DNA from: an uncultured Prevotella sp. | GTDB taxonomy: Bacteria; Bacteroidota; Bacteroidia; Bacteroidales; Bacteroidaceae | Direction: 5' to 3' | DNA: 64,000 bases | Assembly: GCA_946998205.1 (NCBI GenBank) | Contig: CAMPYJ010000010.1 | Coordinates: 1-64,000, forward strand | Shown: positions 38,559 through 47,276 of the stretch, in pieces | Layout of the letters: each line of letters begins with the position of its first letter | Numbering within the stretch: the stretch's first letter is position 1 | The notes under the pieces: model-generated | Told to the model about the DNA's origin: nothing | What the model saw: only the letters and a program-made list of their open reading frames with translations | Database searches by the model: none | Program-made: the position numbers and the translations under genes

Positions 38559-38617
38559 AAAACAGGCTATATTGGACAGCAAAACAGTCTATTTTGCTCA
38601 CCAATATAGCCTGTTTT
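38559..38617. terminator. Bidirectional terminator between the sulfatase and helicase genes
   Basis: AAAACAGGCTATATTGG at 38559-38575 is a perfect inverted repeat of 38601-38617 (17 bp). The loop contains a second perfect 7-bp hairpin (AGCAAAA/TTTTGCT). Both flanking genes converge here and each arm ends in TTTT on its strand. Confidence 0.7.
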
Positions 38618-38725
38618 GTAGGCATATATCTTTCAGTTTCAAAACCAAAGGGATGACAATTGTGCCGCTCCCTCAATATAGATTGGGCGTCCAGTCTTCA
38701 AGACGAGACAAGGACAGTGTGCGCC

Positions 38726-40609
38726 CTACCCCTTACGAGGCTTGCGGCGTGCCCAACCTTCTTCGGAGAAATCGGGGGTCTCGCCCTTGAATTTCACCTC
38801 TGGCTGTTGGAAGAACTGTCGCCAGTCGCCCGTGTCTTCCTGCTGATAAGAGGGGCGTTTCGCACTTTTTCCATTCTTTCGTCCGCCCTCTGCACGTCTA
38901 CCTGCAGCCCTTCCGCCACCTCTTGTGGCTTGCGCTTTGCGTCCATGACCCTCTTCGTTGGCATCATTGCAGCGCACCTCTCTACCCTTGTAGGTCGCTC
39001 CCGACAAAGAACGCATCACCTTGTTGGCATCTTTTTCGGGCACTTCGATATAGGATATTTTTCCCAACAGGTCGATATGTCCCACCTGCTGCCTACCCTT
39101 TACATGCTGGTTAATAAACTGCATCACCTCTCCAGGATAGAATCCATCGTCCTTACCCAAGTTGATGAACAGCCTACGATAGCCTCTCTCGGGCGTACGA
39201 GAGCGGCCTCCGCCTCGCTCCGAACGAGCTTTCCTGCCACCACGCATACCCTTTTCCTCACCTCTGTCGCCACGTTTGAGCGAGGGTTTCTCTATCTCGG
39301 GCGCATTCGCGTAATAATCCAAGAAGCGTCCAAACGTCAAACTGACAATCTTCTTGATGATATCATCCTTGTCGACGTATTCAAAGTGTCGGTTAATTTC
39401 AACCATGAAGGGCGCAATCTGCTCTTCGTCAACATCAATCTTCTCGATGTCGTGCATGGCTTTATACAACTGCTTGGCGCAAATTTCCTGTGCGGTAGGC
39501 AATGTGCCGTCCACAAATTCCTTGCCTATGATTTTCTCTACGGCACGCACTTTGGAACGTTCACGGGTGTGAATGATACAAATAGAAGTACCTTTCTTCC
39601 CTGCACGTCCCGTTCGTCCGCTACGGTGCGTGTAATTCTCGGTATCATCGGGCATGCCATAGTTGATGACATGCGTCAGGTCGTCCACATCCAATCCACG
39701 TGCAGCCACATCGGTTGCCACCAACAGCTGGGTGACGTGTTGGCGGAACTTCTGCATGGTGAGGTCGCGCTGTTGCTGACTCAGGTCGCCATGCAGCGCC
39801 TCTGCGTTGTATCCATCCTTGATAAGTTTGTCGGCAATCTCTTGCGTTTCAATCTTCGTTCGGCAGAAGATAATGGCAAAAATGCGTGGATAGTAATCCA
39901 CGATGCGCTTCAGTGCCAAGTATTTGTCACGCGCATTCACCATATAATAAATGTGGTTCACGTTTTCGGCACCCTCGTTTCGGCTTCCCACTACAATCTC
40001 CTTGTAGTCACGCAAGTAGGTCTTGGCTATCTTTTCTATCTCGTTGCTCATGGTTGCCGAGAACAACAAGGTGTTGCGGTCGTCGGGAACACCTGCTAAA
40101 ATGGTATTGATACTTTCCGAGAAACCCATGTTCAACATCTCATCAGCCTCATCCAACACCACATTGTTTACATGGTCGAGCTTTGCTACCCCACGGTTCA
40201 TCAGGTCGATGAGTCGTCCCGGAGTCGCCACAATGATTTGTGCGCCATGTTTGAGCGCATGAATTTGGGTGACGATACTGGCACCTCCGTACACGGGTTC
40301 TACGTGTAGATCCTTGATATATTTAGCAAAATCCTTCAAGTCATCAGCGATTTGCAAACACAATTCGCGTGTAGGACTTAAAATAATGGCTTGCGTATGC
40401 TTGCTGGCAACATCTATTTTCTGCAAAAGGGGCAAGCCGTATGCTGCCGTTTTACCTGTTCCTGTCTGTGCCAATGCAATTACATCGTTCTTGTTTCCCA
40501 ACAAATAAGGGATGACCTCTTCTTGTACTGGCATGGGATGTACAAACCCCAGCTCCTCAATGGCGCGTCGAATCTCTTCGCTAACGCCTAATTCTTCAAA
40601 TGTCTTCAA
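38726..40609 (-). CDS. DEAD-box RNA helicase (DeaD/CsdA-like) with DbpA-type RNA-binding domain
   Basis: An ATP-dependent RNA helicase for ribosome assembly or mRNA turnover. Motifs: Walker A AQTGTGKTAA, VLDEADEML, LFSATMS and HRSGRTGRAGKKG. A DbpA-like RNA-binding domain follows (RRLFINLGKDDGFYPGEVMQF), then a basic, glycine-arginine-rich tail. The frame is open to 40660, but the promoter at 40631-40661 overlaps that ATG. The start is therefore likely the TTG at 40607-40609 (LKTFEELGVSEEI), preceded by AAAGAAAAGAA, giving 627 residues. Confidence 0.92.
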   Translation of the reverse strand: MKTFEELGVSEEIRRAIEELGFVHPMPVQEEVIPYLLGNKNDVIALAQTGTGKTAAYGLPLLQKIDVASKHTQAIILSPTRELCLQIADDLKDFAKYIKDLHVEPVYGGASIVTQIHALKHGAQIIVATPGRLIDLMNRGVAKLDHVNNVVLDEADEMLNMGFSESINTILAGVPDDRNTLLFSATMSNEIEKIAKTYLRDYKEIVVGSRNEGAENVNHIYYMVNARDKYLALKRIVDYYPRIFAIIFCRTKIETQEIADKLIKDGYNAEALHGDLSQQQRDLTMQKFRQHVTQLLVATDVAARGLDVDDLTHVINYGMPDDTENYTHRSGRTGRAGKKGTSICIIHTRERSKVRAVEKIIGKEFVDGTLPTAQEICAKQLYKAMHDIEKIDVDEEQIAPFMVEINRHFEYVDKDDIIKKIVSLTFGRFLDYYANAPEIEKPSLKRGDRGEEKGMRGGRKARSERGGGRSRTPERGYRRLFINLGKDDGFYPGEVMQFINQHVKGRQQVGHIDLLGKISYIEVPEKDANKVMRSLSGATYKGREVRCNDANEEGHGRKAQATRGGGRAAGRRAEGGRKNGKSAKRPSYQQEDTGDWRQFFQQPEVKFKGETPDFSEEGWARRKPRKG

Positions 40610-40630
40610 ATTCTTTTCTTTAATCGGGTG

Positions 40631-40661
40631 CAAAGGTACGGCTATTCCGTGGATGCGCAAA
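40631..40661 (-). promoter_or_regulatory. Promoter of the DEAD-box helicase gene
   Basis: TTTG (complement of 40658-40661), a 19-nt spacer and TACCTTTG (complement of 40631-40638). Transcription should begin near 40624, inside the upstream ATG reading, which supports the TTG start. Confidence 0.7.
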
Positions 40662-40873
40662 GTAAAAGCCCTTATTTCTATCTATTGTGATACAAACATT
40701 AACATTCAGCATTGTTTTGATTATCAACGCCAAACATCCACAACGCATTAGCATGGAACGCCACGGGCGTCAAAGCAGGAAACAACGTTTTGCATCCATG
40801 ACAAACATGAAGCCCCCCACCCGTATTTTATTTTATTAGCAACGCTAATCCGTTGACATTCGCGGTTTTTAAG

Positions 40874-40881
40874 TACCTTTG
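40874..40881 (+). promoter_or_regulatory. Promoter element (-7) of the PfkB kinase gene
   Basis: TACCTTTG lies three bases before the first ATG of the frame (40884). Transcription would begin near 40888, so the usable start is the ATG at 40902. The -33 region reads GTTGAC rather than TTTG. Confidence 0.55.
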
Positions 40882-40901
40882 CCATGAATAAGGAAAATAC
40901 T

Positions 40902-41777
40902 ATGATAGATATATGCTGCTTGGGTCATCTCACGAGAGATAAGAATACGATGCGAAAACAAACCGTCTCCATGTCGGGAGGCACTGCATATTATGTCGCT
41001 CATGCTTTCAACCATCTACCTCAGAAGGTTGGTTTTCAGTTAGTAACCAAGGTGGGTAACGAAGATATGCCCGTGACACAAGAGATGAAACAGGCGGGTA
41101 TTGACGTGAAAGTGTACCCCAGTGAACACACCGTTTTGTTTGAAAACATCTACGGAGAAAATCAAAATACCCGTTCACAACGTGTATTGGCGAAGGCTGA
41201 TCCCTTCACCATTGAGGAGTTGAAACTGTTAACGGGAAAGATATACCACATCGGTTCTCTTCTAAATGACGATTTTTCACCCGAGGTAGTGAAGTATCTA
41301 TCTACCAAAGGACAAATCTCTATTGATGCACAAGGCTATCTTCGAGAGGTTCGTGGACAAGATGTGTACCCCATTGACTGGAAAGACAAGCTGGAAATTT
41401 TGGCATGTACGGACATCATCAAGGTGAATGAACACGAAATGGAGGTCATCACAGGCCTCAAAAATCCACGCCAAGCAGCCAAACAACTACACGCATGGGG
41501 TGTGAAAGAGGTCATCGTGACACTGGGAAGTGAGGGCTCAGTCATTTATGCCAACGACCATTTTTACGACATCCCCGCCTATGCACCGCGAGAAGTGGTA
41601 GACGCTACGGGGTGTGGCGACACCTACTCGGCTGGCTTTTTGTACTGTCGCTCACAGGGAATAGGCTTTGAAGAGGCAGGAAAGTTTGCCGCTGCCATGT
41701 GTACACTCAAGTTAGAACACAGCGGACCTTTTGACAGAAGCATTGAAGAGGTGCGACGTATTGTTAAGGGGGAGTGA
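40902..41777 (+). CDS. PfkB/ribokinase family carbohydrate kinase
   Basis: A cytoplasmic sugar or nucleoside kinase of the ribokinase superfamily. The 291-residue protein has the N-terminal substrate-binding beta region with SGGTAYYVAHAFNHL and the C-terminal signature VVDATGCGDTYSAGFLYC, with the catalytic Asp of the DTxGxGD-type motif. The ATG at 40902 (MIDICCLGHLTRD) is chosen over 40884 because of the promoter position and the AAGGA sequence before it. Substrate unknown. Confidence 0.88.
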   Translation: MIDICCLGHLTRDKNTMRKQTVSMSGGTAYYVAHAFNHLPQKVGFQLVTKVGNEDMPVTQEMKQAGIDVKVYPSEHTVLFENIYGENQNTRSQRVLAKADPFTIEELKLLTGKIYHIGSLLNDDFSPEVVKYLSTKGQISIDAQGYLREVRGQDVYPIDWKDKLEILACTDIIKVNEHEMEVITGLKNPRQAAKQLHAWGVKEVIVTLGSEGSVIYANDHFYDIPAYAPREVVDATGCGDTYSAGFLYCRSQGIGFEEAGKFAAAMCTLKLEHSGPFDRSIEEVRRIVKGE

Positions 41778-41790
41778 TTGATGGAAGTAA

Positions 41791-41823
41791 ATCTTACCGT
41801 ATAGCATTTACCTCAGGTAAGAT
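41791..41823 (+). terminator. Hairpin after the PfkB kinase gene
   Basis: ATCTTACC pairs with GGTAAGAT (8 bp) 14 nt past the stop codon. There is no T-run, so termination is uncertain. Confidence 0.35.
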
Positions 41824-41831
41824 ATACTGAT

Positions 41832-42024
41832 GGGCGGTTCTATAAATTACCGCCGTAAAGTTTTTTGTATGTTGGACAGTTTACGTTTTGTCATCTTGCG
41901 GTCTCTTTTTGGTTCAATTTGTTTGTTCGTTCAGTCGTATAGCCCGCTATACTCCTTCACTCACAAACAAATTGACCTCAAAAATAGCCTCGCAAGCTGA
42001 CAAAGCTAATTTATAGAACCGCCC
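41832..42024. mobile_element. 193-bp palindromic MITE-like element
   Basis: Perfect 18-bp terminal inverted repeats (GGGCGGTTCTATAAATTA at 41832-41849 and its complement at 42007-42024) enclose an imperfect palindrome centred on GTATAGC-CC-GCTATAC at 41937-41952. The left arm carries about 33 extra bases. TGAT flanks both ends (41828-41831 and 42025-42028), a possible 4-bp target duplication. A second copy's end lies at 1-49. No ORF is present, so movement would need a transposase elsewhere. It abuts the 3' end of the restriction endonuclease gene. Confidence 0.8.
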
Positions 42025-42085
42025 TGATATTAAAAATAAAAGAACTATCTGCTTTTTTCAATCAATTACCTTTGATTTTATTATC

Positions 42086-43204
42086 TTATTTTGAAAAAGA
42101 GAATGTAGGTTTTTCAGATATCCACTGCCTTAGAGGAACGTTATTCTCGCTTGCAAATTCACAACAAATAGTTAACCATGTATCGTACAAATGATTATCG
42201 GTAAGTAATTGTGGATTATACTCTTTTATCATCAATAACATCTCTCTGTTTGGGCATGATAGAATATCTTTAATTTCCTCTGCATAATCGACAATCACAT
42301 TAAATACTTGTGCTACAGGTTCGTCTAAACGACTTCCATTTACATGCGTTATTTTTCCACCTGCCGAATACATATCTCTTATATTAGGATTTACTATTTG
42401 ATGATATGAACATAGCCAAAGAGTAATATTATTGTATTTCGTTGAACTCCTTTTGGGATTTAAAGCCTCTGGGAAAAGTATCATACACATAGCTTGTAGT
42501 TTCCTTTTTTCTGCTACATCAAGACTATTCCATAGTTTGATGTTAAAAGAGTGTCCGTTCTCGATGTTATCTTCCGTTAACCACCAAGGCATTTCTTGTC
42601 GATTTTGTTTGGCGGCTCGCTCTCTATAATAGTGTCTTGCCATGGAAACGGCGTTAGAAGAAGTTCTAAAATCGTGATACGTTGTACCCATTTTTGAAAA
42701 TATAGTCTCATCTTTTTTCAACTCCATATCTATTAAATAGCGTGGAGAATGGGTTACGGCTATATCACATAAAACATCTTCATATGGGCGACATCTGAAC
42801 TGTGGCACTTTCCCACCTAATTTGCCAAATAACATAAAAATATCGTCAACATCTACCATGCGAGTAGATTCCACAATACTACTGCCTGTAGATGTCCAAT
42901 GATTTTCTTTTGTTGATTTTACTTCTATACCATAATATTTGTTGGCAACAATATCGGGAAAGTGCTGTCCTGATATCAACTTAACCTCATTTGCATCGAA
43001 AGGTGTACCCCAGCATGCTTGTTTTATTTTTTCCACTGCACATACCTCTAATGTAGAGGATGTTAATTGCTTATATTCATGTGGGACTTTCTCTGCTTCA
43101 GTATTCAAAATCTGCTCAGTTTTTCCCATCAATTCCACAAAAGCTTGATGTGCACAAGATACATCTCTTTTTCTTATTGCAATGATGTTATTATTATTTT
43201 CCAT
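42086..43204 (-). CDS. Type II restriction endonuclease
   Basis: Predicted partner nuclease of the adjacent cytosine-5 methyltransferase. The start is the ATG at 43202-43204 (MENNNNIIAIRKRD), two bases after the methyltransferase stop; the frame runs eight codons further. The 372-residue protein has a PD-(D/E)xK-type site: FPD (Asp84) ten residues before EVK (Glu94, Lys96), within HFPDIVANKYYGIEVKSTKE. Recognition sequence unknown. The gene is visibly AT-rich compared with neighbours, suggesting acquisition by transfer. Confidence 0.85.
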   Translation of the reverse strand: MENNNNIIAIRKRDVSCAHQAFVELMGKTEQILNTEAEKVPHEYKQLTSSTLEVCAVEKIKQACWGTPFDANEVKLISGQHFPDIVANKYYGIEVKSTKENHWTSTGSSIVESTRMVDVDDIFMLFGKLGGKVPQFRCRPYEDVLCDIAVTHSPRYLIDMELKKDETIFSKMGTTYHDFRTSSNAVSMARHYYRERAAKQNRQEMPWWLTEDNIENGHSFNIKLWNSLDVAEKRKLQAMCMILFPEALNPKRSSTKYNNITLWLCSYHQIVNPNIRDMYSAGGKITHVNGSRLDEPVAQVFNVIVDYAEEIKDILSCPNREMLLMIKEYNPQLLTDNHLYDTWLTICCEFASENNVPLRQWISEKPTFSFSK

Positions 43205-43206
43205 AC

Positions 43207-44541
43207 TTATCCAAAATATAATGGCCATACTTCCTGTATTCGTTGTGCCATATTGTATGCCAACACAGGAGGAACAGCATTACCTATAACCCGATAAGCT
43301 CCCGAAGGACTTACTTGATATCGTTTAGTTTTATGCTTATAAAATACAAAAGGATAATCAGGTGGAAAGGTTTGTATCAAGGCACATTCACGCGGCGTCA
43401 ATCGCCTTTCCTTTAAGCCTCGACTTAACTCGTCCGTGATTACGCCCCCATGTTCTAATGAGAGACGCCTAAATTCAATGTTTCCATGATGCTCAGAGCG
43501 AATAGTGGGTGCTACACTATCCAAATTTATTTCTGTTTGTCCTTGACTTCCGTTACTAAGAAACTTTGCAGAAGAAAACGATTGCTGCGCTAAGTCCACA
43601 GAAAGTTCAGGTTCTGGAAGGCCTGCTAACACATCTCTACATGTTACCGGAGCAAGAAGATGCGAAAGTGATAAATTAAAATTATGTGTCGGCGCAGGAT
43701 AAGGATTGTACTCGGCGGGAATGTTCTTTTGTTCCAAAGCCCGTATGGCGTTTGGTGAAAGTGCCGAACGCTTGATACCTATAAAGATAACTCTTTCTCG
43801 TTTTTCAGGTACACCATAGTTGGCTGCATGCAAAATCTGTGGTTCTAACACGATATAGTCATTTCCATTAGCGCTCGAAAAATCATTTTGTATGATTTCT
43901 TTTACATCGCCAAGACTCACCAAACCTTTTACATTTTCGGCTATGAACATCTTTGGTTGCACAATGTCAACAACCTGCTTCATCCACATATATAACTTTC
44001 CCCTTGTCTCTTCTGATGCAATGTTGCTGTTCAGCCTTCTTTCTCCATTGTGCAATATAGCAGAATCAAAGCCTTTTCGCTTGCCTGCAACACTGAAATC
44101 CTGACAGGGAAAGCCGCCTGTGACCACATCTATGTTCTTTGGGAATATATCAAAACCTGCGTAATGCTGTTTTACCAAATCTACAATGCTCTCCAAATGA
44201 TAAATCTCGGGATTAACCTTGTAGCGCGACATGTAACGCAACCATGTTTGCTGAGCGTCTTTCAATATGTCACAGGCAAAGACGGTACGAAACAGGTTCC
44301 TGCGAAGAAAAACCCAATCTTCGTTCACGTTTCGCTCAATCCATCCTTTTCTACCTGCCGATTTGCGATGACATATAAAACCGCCTTCCAATCCTATGTC
44401 CATTCCCCCACAGCCGGAAAACAAAGAAAGCACTCTCAACGTTCCTTCTTCATGCCGCTCTTCTGCTCCATTGTTGAAATAGAAATCAGGCAAAGGCTCT
44501 GCTATAATATCGGTAAAGTCTACTGGTTGATTATATCTCAT
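43207..44541 (-). CDS. DNA (cytosine-5)-methyltransferase of a type II R-M system
   Basis: Protects host DNA by C5-methylating the target of the adjacent nuclease. Motifs in order: I SLFSGCGGMDIGLEGG (residue 39 on), IV TGGFPCQDFSVAG with catalytic Cys146, VI ENVKGL, VIII EKRERVIFIG, IX LTPRECALIQTFPPDYPF and X YRVIGNAVPPVLAYNMA. The target-recognition region lies between VIII and IX. Length 444 is normal. It precedes the nuclease gene by two bases, so methyltransferase is translated first. Confidence 0.95.
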   Translation of the reverse strand: MRYNQPVDFTDIIAEPLPDFYFNNGAEERHEEGTLRVLSLFSGCGGMDIGLEGGFICHRKSAGRKGWIERNVNEDWVFLRRNLFRTVFACDILKDAQQTWLRYMSRYKVNPEIYHLESIVDLVKQHYAGFDIFPKNIDVVTGGFPCQDFSVAGKRKGFDSAILHNGERRLNSNIASEETRGKLYMWMKQVVDIVQPKMFIAENVKGLVSLGDVKEIIQNDFSSANGNDYIVLEPQILHAANYGVPEKRERVIFIGIKRSALSPNAIRALEQKNIPAEYNPYPAPTHNFNLSLSHLLAPVTCRDVLAGLPEPELSVDLAQQSFSSAKFLSNGSQGQTEINLDSVAPTIRSEHHGNIEFRRLSLEHGGVITDELSRGLKERRLTPRECALIQTFPPDYPFVFYKHKTKRYQVSPSGAYRVIGNAVPPVLAYNMAQRIQEVWPLYFG

Positions 44542-44624
44542 CGTTCTAATACATTCTTCCTAACATTAAAGACAACTCGCCTATCATTACGAATTATCTT
44601 TTCACTAATCATTAACAGCTATGA

Positions 44625-44632
44625 CAAAGGTA
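44625..44632 (-). promoter_or_regulatory. Promoter element (-7) of the R-M operon
   Basis: TACCTTTG on the minus strand, about 84 nt before the methyltransferase start. The -33 box is not at the ideal distance. Confidence 0.4.
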
Positions 44633-44711
44633 CAAATTAAATCATACAAACTTGTACCCTTTTTGAGTTTTCTTTTTACCTCCTTCTTGTATTGTTCTTC
44701 CTAATACACAA

Positions 44712-44751
44712 AAAACGCCATTTGCTTTCCGAAAAAGGCAAATGGCGTTTT
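44712..44751 (-). terminator. Terminator of the YeiH gene
   Basis: AAAACGCCATTTGC at 44712-44725 pairs perfectly with 44738-44751 (14 bp, 12-nt loop). On the minus strand the stem is followed by TTTTTT, a strong intrinsic terminator. It insulates the R-M operon from yeiH. Confidence 0.85.
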
Positions 44752-44778
44752 ATTCAATATCATGGGGTTACTACCGCC

Positions 44779-45819
44779 TCATACCGCAGTTATCATAGGA
44801 ACGACATATTTAGCCAAGCAATAACCACCGCCAACAAGCCAAACAAATAAGATGGCTGCCAACAGAAAAGGCTTGGCTCCCGCTTTCTTAAACTTGTCAA
44901 CACTGGTCTCAGCTCCCAAAGCTGTCATCGCCATGGTTAAGAGAAAGGTGTCAAACTGATTAATCCATTCTACCCAAGCAACGGGCAACAGGTTGAACGA
45001 ATTGAACCCAATGACCACCAAGAACAAGATGGCAAACCACGGAATGGTAATCTTTCCTTTGGCTTGTTCGGCCCCATCGCGCTTGGTGAGATTGCGGGCA
45101 ACCGCCCAACTGATGACCAACAAGGCGGGCACGAGCATCATCACCCGAATCATCTTCACGATGATGGCGGTGTTGGACACGCCCTGCCCCATGGCATTGC
45201 CTGCGCCCACGACGTGCGCAACCTCATGAACGGTGGAACCGGTGAAAAGCCCCATCAGCTCGGGAGACAGGTCAAAGACGCCATTGCGATATAACACAGG
45301 GTAGAGAAACATCGACAACGTACCGAAGATGACCACGGTAGATACGGCCACAGCCGTTTTGTAGGGCTTGGTGTTGATGGCCGACTCGGCGCCCAGCACA
45401 GCCGCCGCGCCACAGATACCACTTCCAACGGAAGTGAGCAGGGCGATGCTTCGGTCTACTTTCAACAGCCTTCCTATCAGCACGCCGCCGCCAACGGTCA
45501 CGATGACGATGACGGCATCTACCAGAATGGCAGACACGCCCACGGCCGTGACATCCTGAAAGGTGAGCCTGAAACCGTACAGGATGATACCAATCCGCAA
45601 GATGCGCTTGGAACAGAACAGGATTCCCGGAACCCATGTGTCAGGCAAATTGTTGCGCAAACTGTTGGCATAGAGCATGCCAAGGATGATGCCGACGATC
45701 ATCGGACTGAACGACAGGCTTTTTACAAACCCCATGTCGCCGATATAGAACGCGGCTAACGAAAACAAGGTAATCAATAGCACGCCATGCAGCATGCTGC
45801 TTCTTTTTTCACTGAACAT
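44779..45819 (-). CDS. YeiH family putative sulfate exporter (UPF0324)
   Basis: A 346-residue inner-membrane protein with about ten hydrophobic helices. Family patterns are LSFSPMIVGIILGMLYAN, GSGICGAAAVLGAESAI near residue 130 and STVHEVAHVVGAGNAMG near residue 195. Homologues are annotated as sulfate or sulfonate-related exporters, mostly without experimental proof. A -7 element at 45847-45854 and a strong terminator bound a single-gene transcript. A LysR regulator lies about 530 bp upstream, resembling the E. coli yeiH/yeiE pairing. Confidence 0.87.
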   Translation of the reverse strand: MFSEKRSSMLHGVLLITLFSLAAFYIGDMGFVKSLSFSPMIVGIILGMLYANSLRNNLPDTWVPGILFCSKRILRIGIILYGFRLTFQDVTAVGVSAILVDAVIVIVTVGGGVLIGRLLKVDRSIALLTSVGSGICGAAAVLGAESAINTKPYKTAVAVSTVVIFGTLSMFLYPVLYRNGVFDLSPELMGLFTGSTVHEVAHVVGAGNAMGQGVSNTAIIVKMIRVMMLVPALLVISWAVARNLTKRDGAEQAKGKITIPWFAILFLVVIGFNSFNLLPVAWVEWINQFDTFLLTMAMTALGAETSVDKFKKAGAKPFLLAAILFVWLVGGGYCLAKYVVPMITAV

Positions 45820-45846
45820 TCATTTAAATTTTTGATGATTGAGCGG

Positions 45847-45854
45847 CAAAGGTA
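45847..45854 (-). promoter_or_regulatory. Promoter element (-7) of the YeiH gene
   Basis: TACCTTTG on the minus strand, 28 nt before the start codon. Upstream (45855-46108) is AT-rich with no gene. Confidence 0.5.
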
Positions 45855-46108
45855 CACAAAAGTAACCGACGCGACGCATAGAAAATAACTATGACTTATA
45901 ACCCATGGTTATAACGACGGAAGTCTCACAACGTTCACCTTCCCTCATATCCATACAAATATGCAGAAGTTTTTACGTTTTTTAACCAAAATCCTTGGCG
46001 TTTTCTGAACGAGCCATAAGATTTTTCAAAATATCGCAAAAATATACTGCGCTCATTATCAACACTTTGCTATTTAAACCCCTGCAAAATGCTCGATAAA
46101 GACAACCT

Positions 46109-46189
46109 TTTTGCCTCGCAATCTCTATGCATTCGGTCATCAATCTGCATGCTTTTGGAGCATAAAAGCATAGAGATTGGCAGGCAAAA
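46109..46189. repeat. Inverted pair of 22-bp-period repeat blocks
   Basis: Two minus-oriented 22-base units (46109-46130 and 46131-46152) face one plus-oriented unit (46168-46189). The outer units, containing GCATAGAGATTG, are nearly identical inverted copies, giving a potential 21-bp stem with two mismatches. The flanking gene-free sequence (45855-46351) holds no supported ORF. Confidence 0.65.
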
Positions 46190-46351
46190 GCATGCTACTA
46201 AGTTTTCAACACGCAAAATGTACCCTGAGAAACGCATATTTGCCGTCTTGTTTTTTCTATTTGAAAGAAAAAACGACGCAAAACCCGCATGTATAAACAT
46301 GAGTGTTTCTGCAACTTTTAACAGTTGTCTTGAATCCCATTCCAACGAGCT

Positions 46352-47260
46352 TCATCCCTTGCATTCTGACGCAACAAACCGCTTGAAGACATTGACTAAT
46401 TGGCCGCTCTCACCGTGTTTTTCTACAAAAACGAAATCTCTCTCCAACTTCATGCCCTCTATCTCGAGCACCTTCAGTTCGCCTTCCAGCACCTCTTTCC
46501 GCACCGCGCGGATGGAAACGATGCCCATGCAGTTGGAATGTAGAATGAATCGCTTGATGCTTTCGGTACTGCCGAGGTTTATCTGGACGTTCATGTCTGC
46601 GAGCGTTAACCGGTGTTTTTTCAGCTCACGCTCGAAGACATCGAGCGTACCCGACCCCATCTCGCGCAACACCAGCGGCTGTACGCTCAGGTCGCCGACA
46701 GCGACGGAACCACGCTGCGCCAGCGGATGTCCCGCCCGGACAATGGCCACCAGCTCGTCTTTCATCAGGAGAGAATACCTGCAGGGCGGCTGCCGCACGA
46801 TGCCCTCTACCAATCCAACGTCTACCTTGCCATCCATCAAGGCGGCCTCTACCTCCCGCGAGTTGCCACTGATGACCGAGACGTCCGTCTGCGGGTAAGC
46901 TTTGAGAAAGCTGGCCAGCATCTGGGGCAGCTCATACTGCGAGATGGTGGTGCTGGCCCCTATGCGTATTCCACCACTGACACGCTGCCGAAGACGGTTC
47001 ATCTCAAAGTCGAGTCGCTGGTAGTCGGCCGCCAACACGTCGCTATGCTTCAGCAACAGTCGCCCAGCCTGTGTCAACGAGATGCGGTTGCCCAGTCGGT
47101 CGAATAATCTAACATGGTAAGCGGCCTCCAGTTTCTGGATGTGCTTGCTGATGGCAGGCTGACTGATGTAGAGCTCTTGTGAGGCCTTGGTGAAGCTCAG
47201 ATGGTGAGCCACGCTTCTAAATACTTGTAAATCGAGATTCATGAGAGTTTGCATGTTCAT
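46352..47260 (-). CDS. LysR-type transcriptional regulator
   Basis: The N-terminal winged helix-turn-helix reads VFRSVAHHLSFTKASQELYISQPAISKHIQKLE, followed by the RLGNRISLTQAGRLLL turn and a periplasmic-binding-type effector domain from about residue 95. The start is placed at 47260 (MNMQTLMNLD); the frame extends to 47323 but would overlap xerD, and 47242 is also possible. The likely target is the downstream YeiH gene by analogy with YeiE/CysB-type regulators, which is inference only. Effector unknown. Confidence 0.9.
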   Translation of the reverse strand: MNMQTLMNLDLQVFRSVAHHLSFTKASQELYISQPAISKHIQKLEAAYHVRLFDRLGNRISLTQAGRLLLKHSDVLAADYQRLDFEMNRLRQRVSGGIRIGASTTISQYELPQMLASFLKAYPQTDVSVISGNSREVEAALMDGKVDVGLVEGIVRQPPCRYSLLMKDELVAIVRAGHPLAQRGSVAVGDLSVQPLVLREMGSGTLDVFERELKKHRLTLADMNVQINLGSTESIKRFILHSNCMGIVSIRAVRKEVLEGELKVLEIEGMKLERDFVFVEKHGESGQLVNVFKRFVASECKG

Positions 47261-47276
47261 TTTGGTCAGCGTGCGC

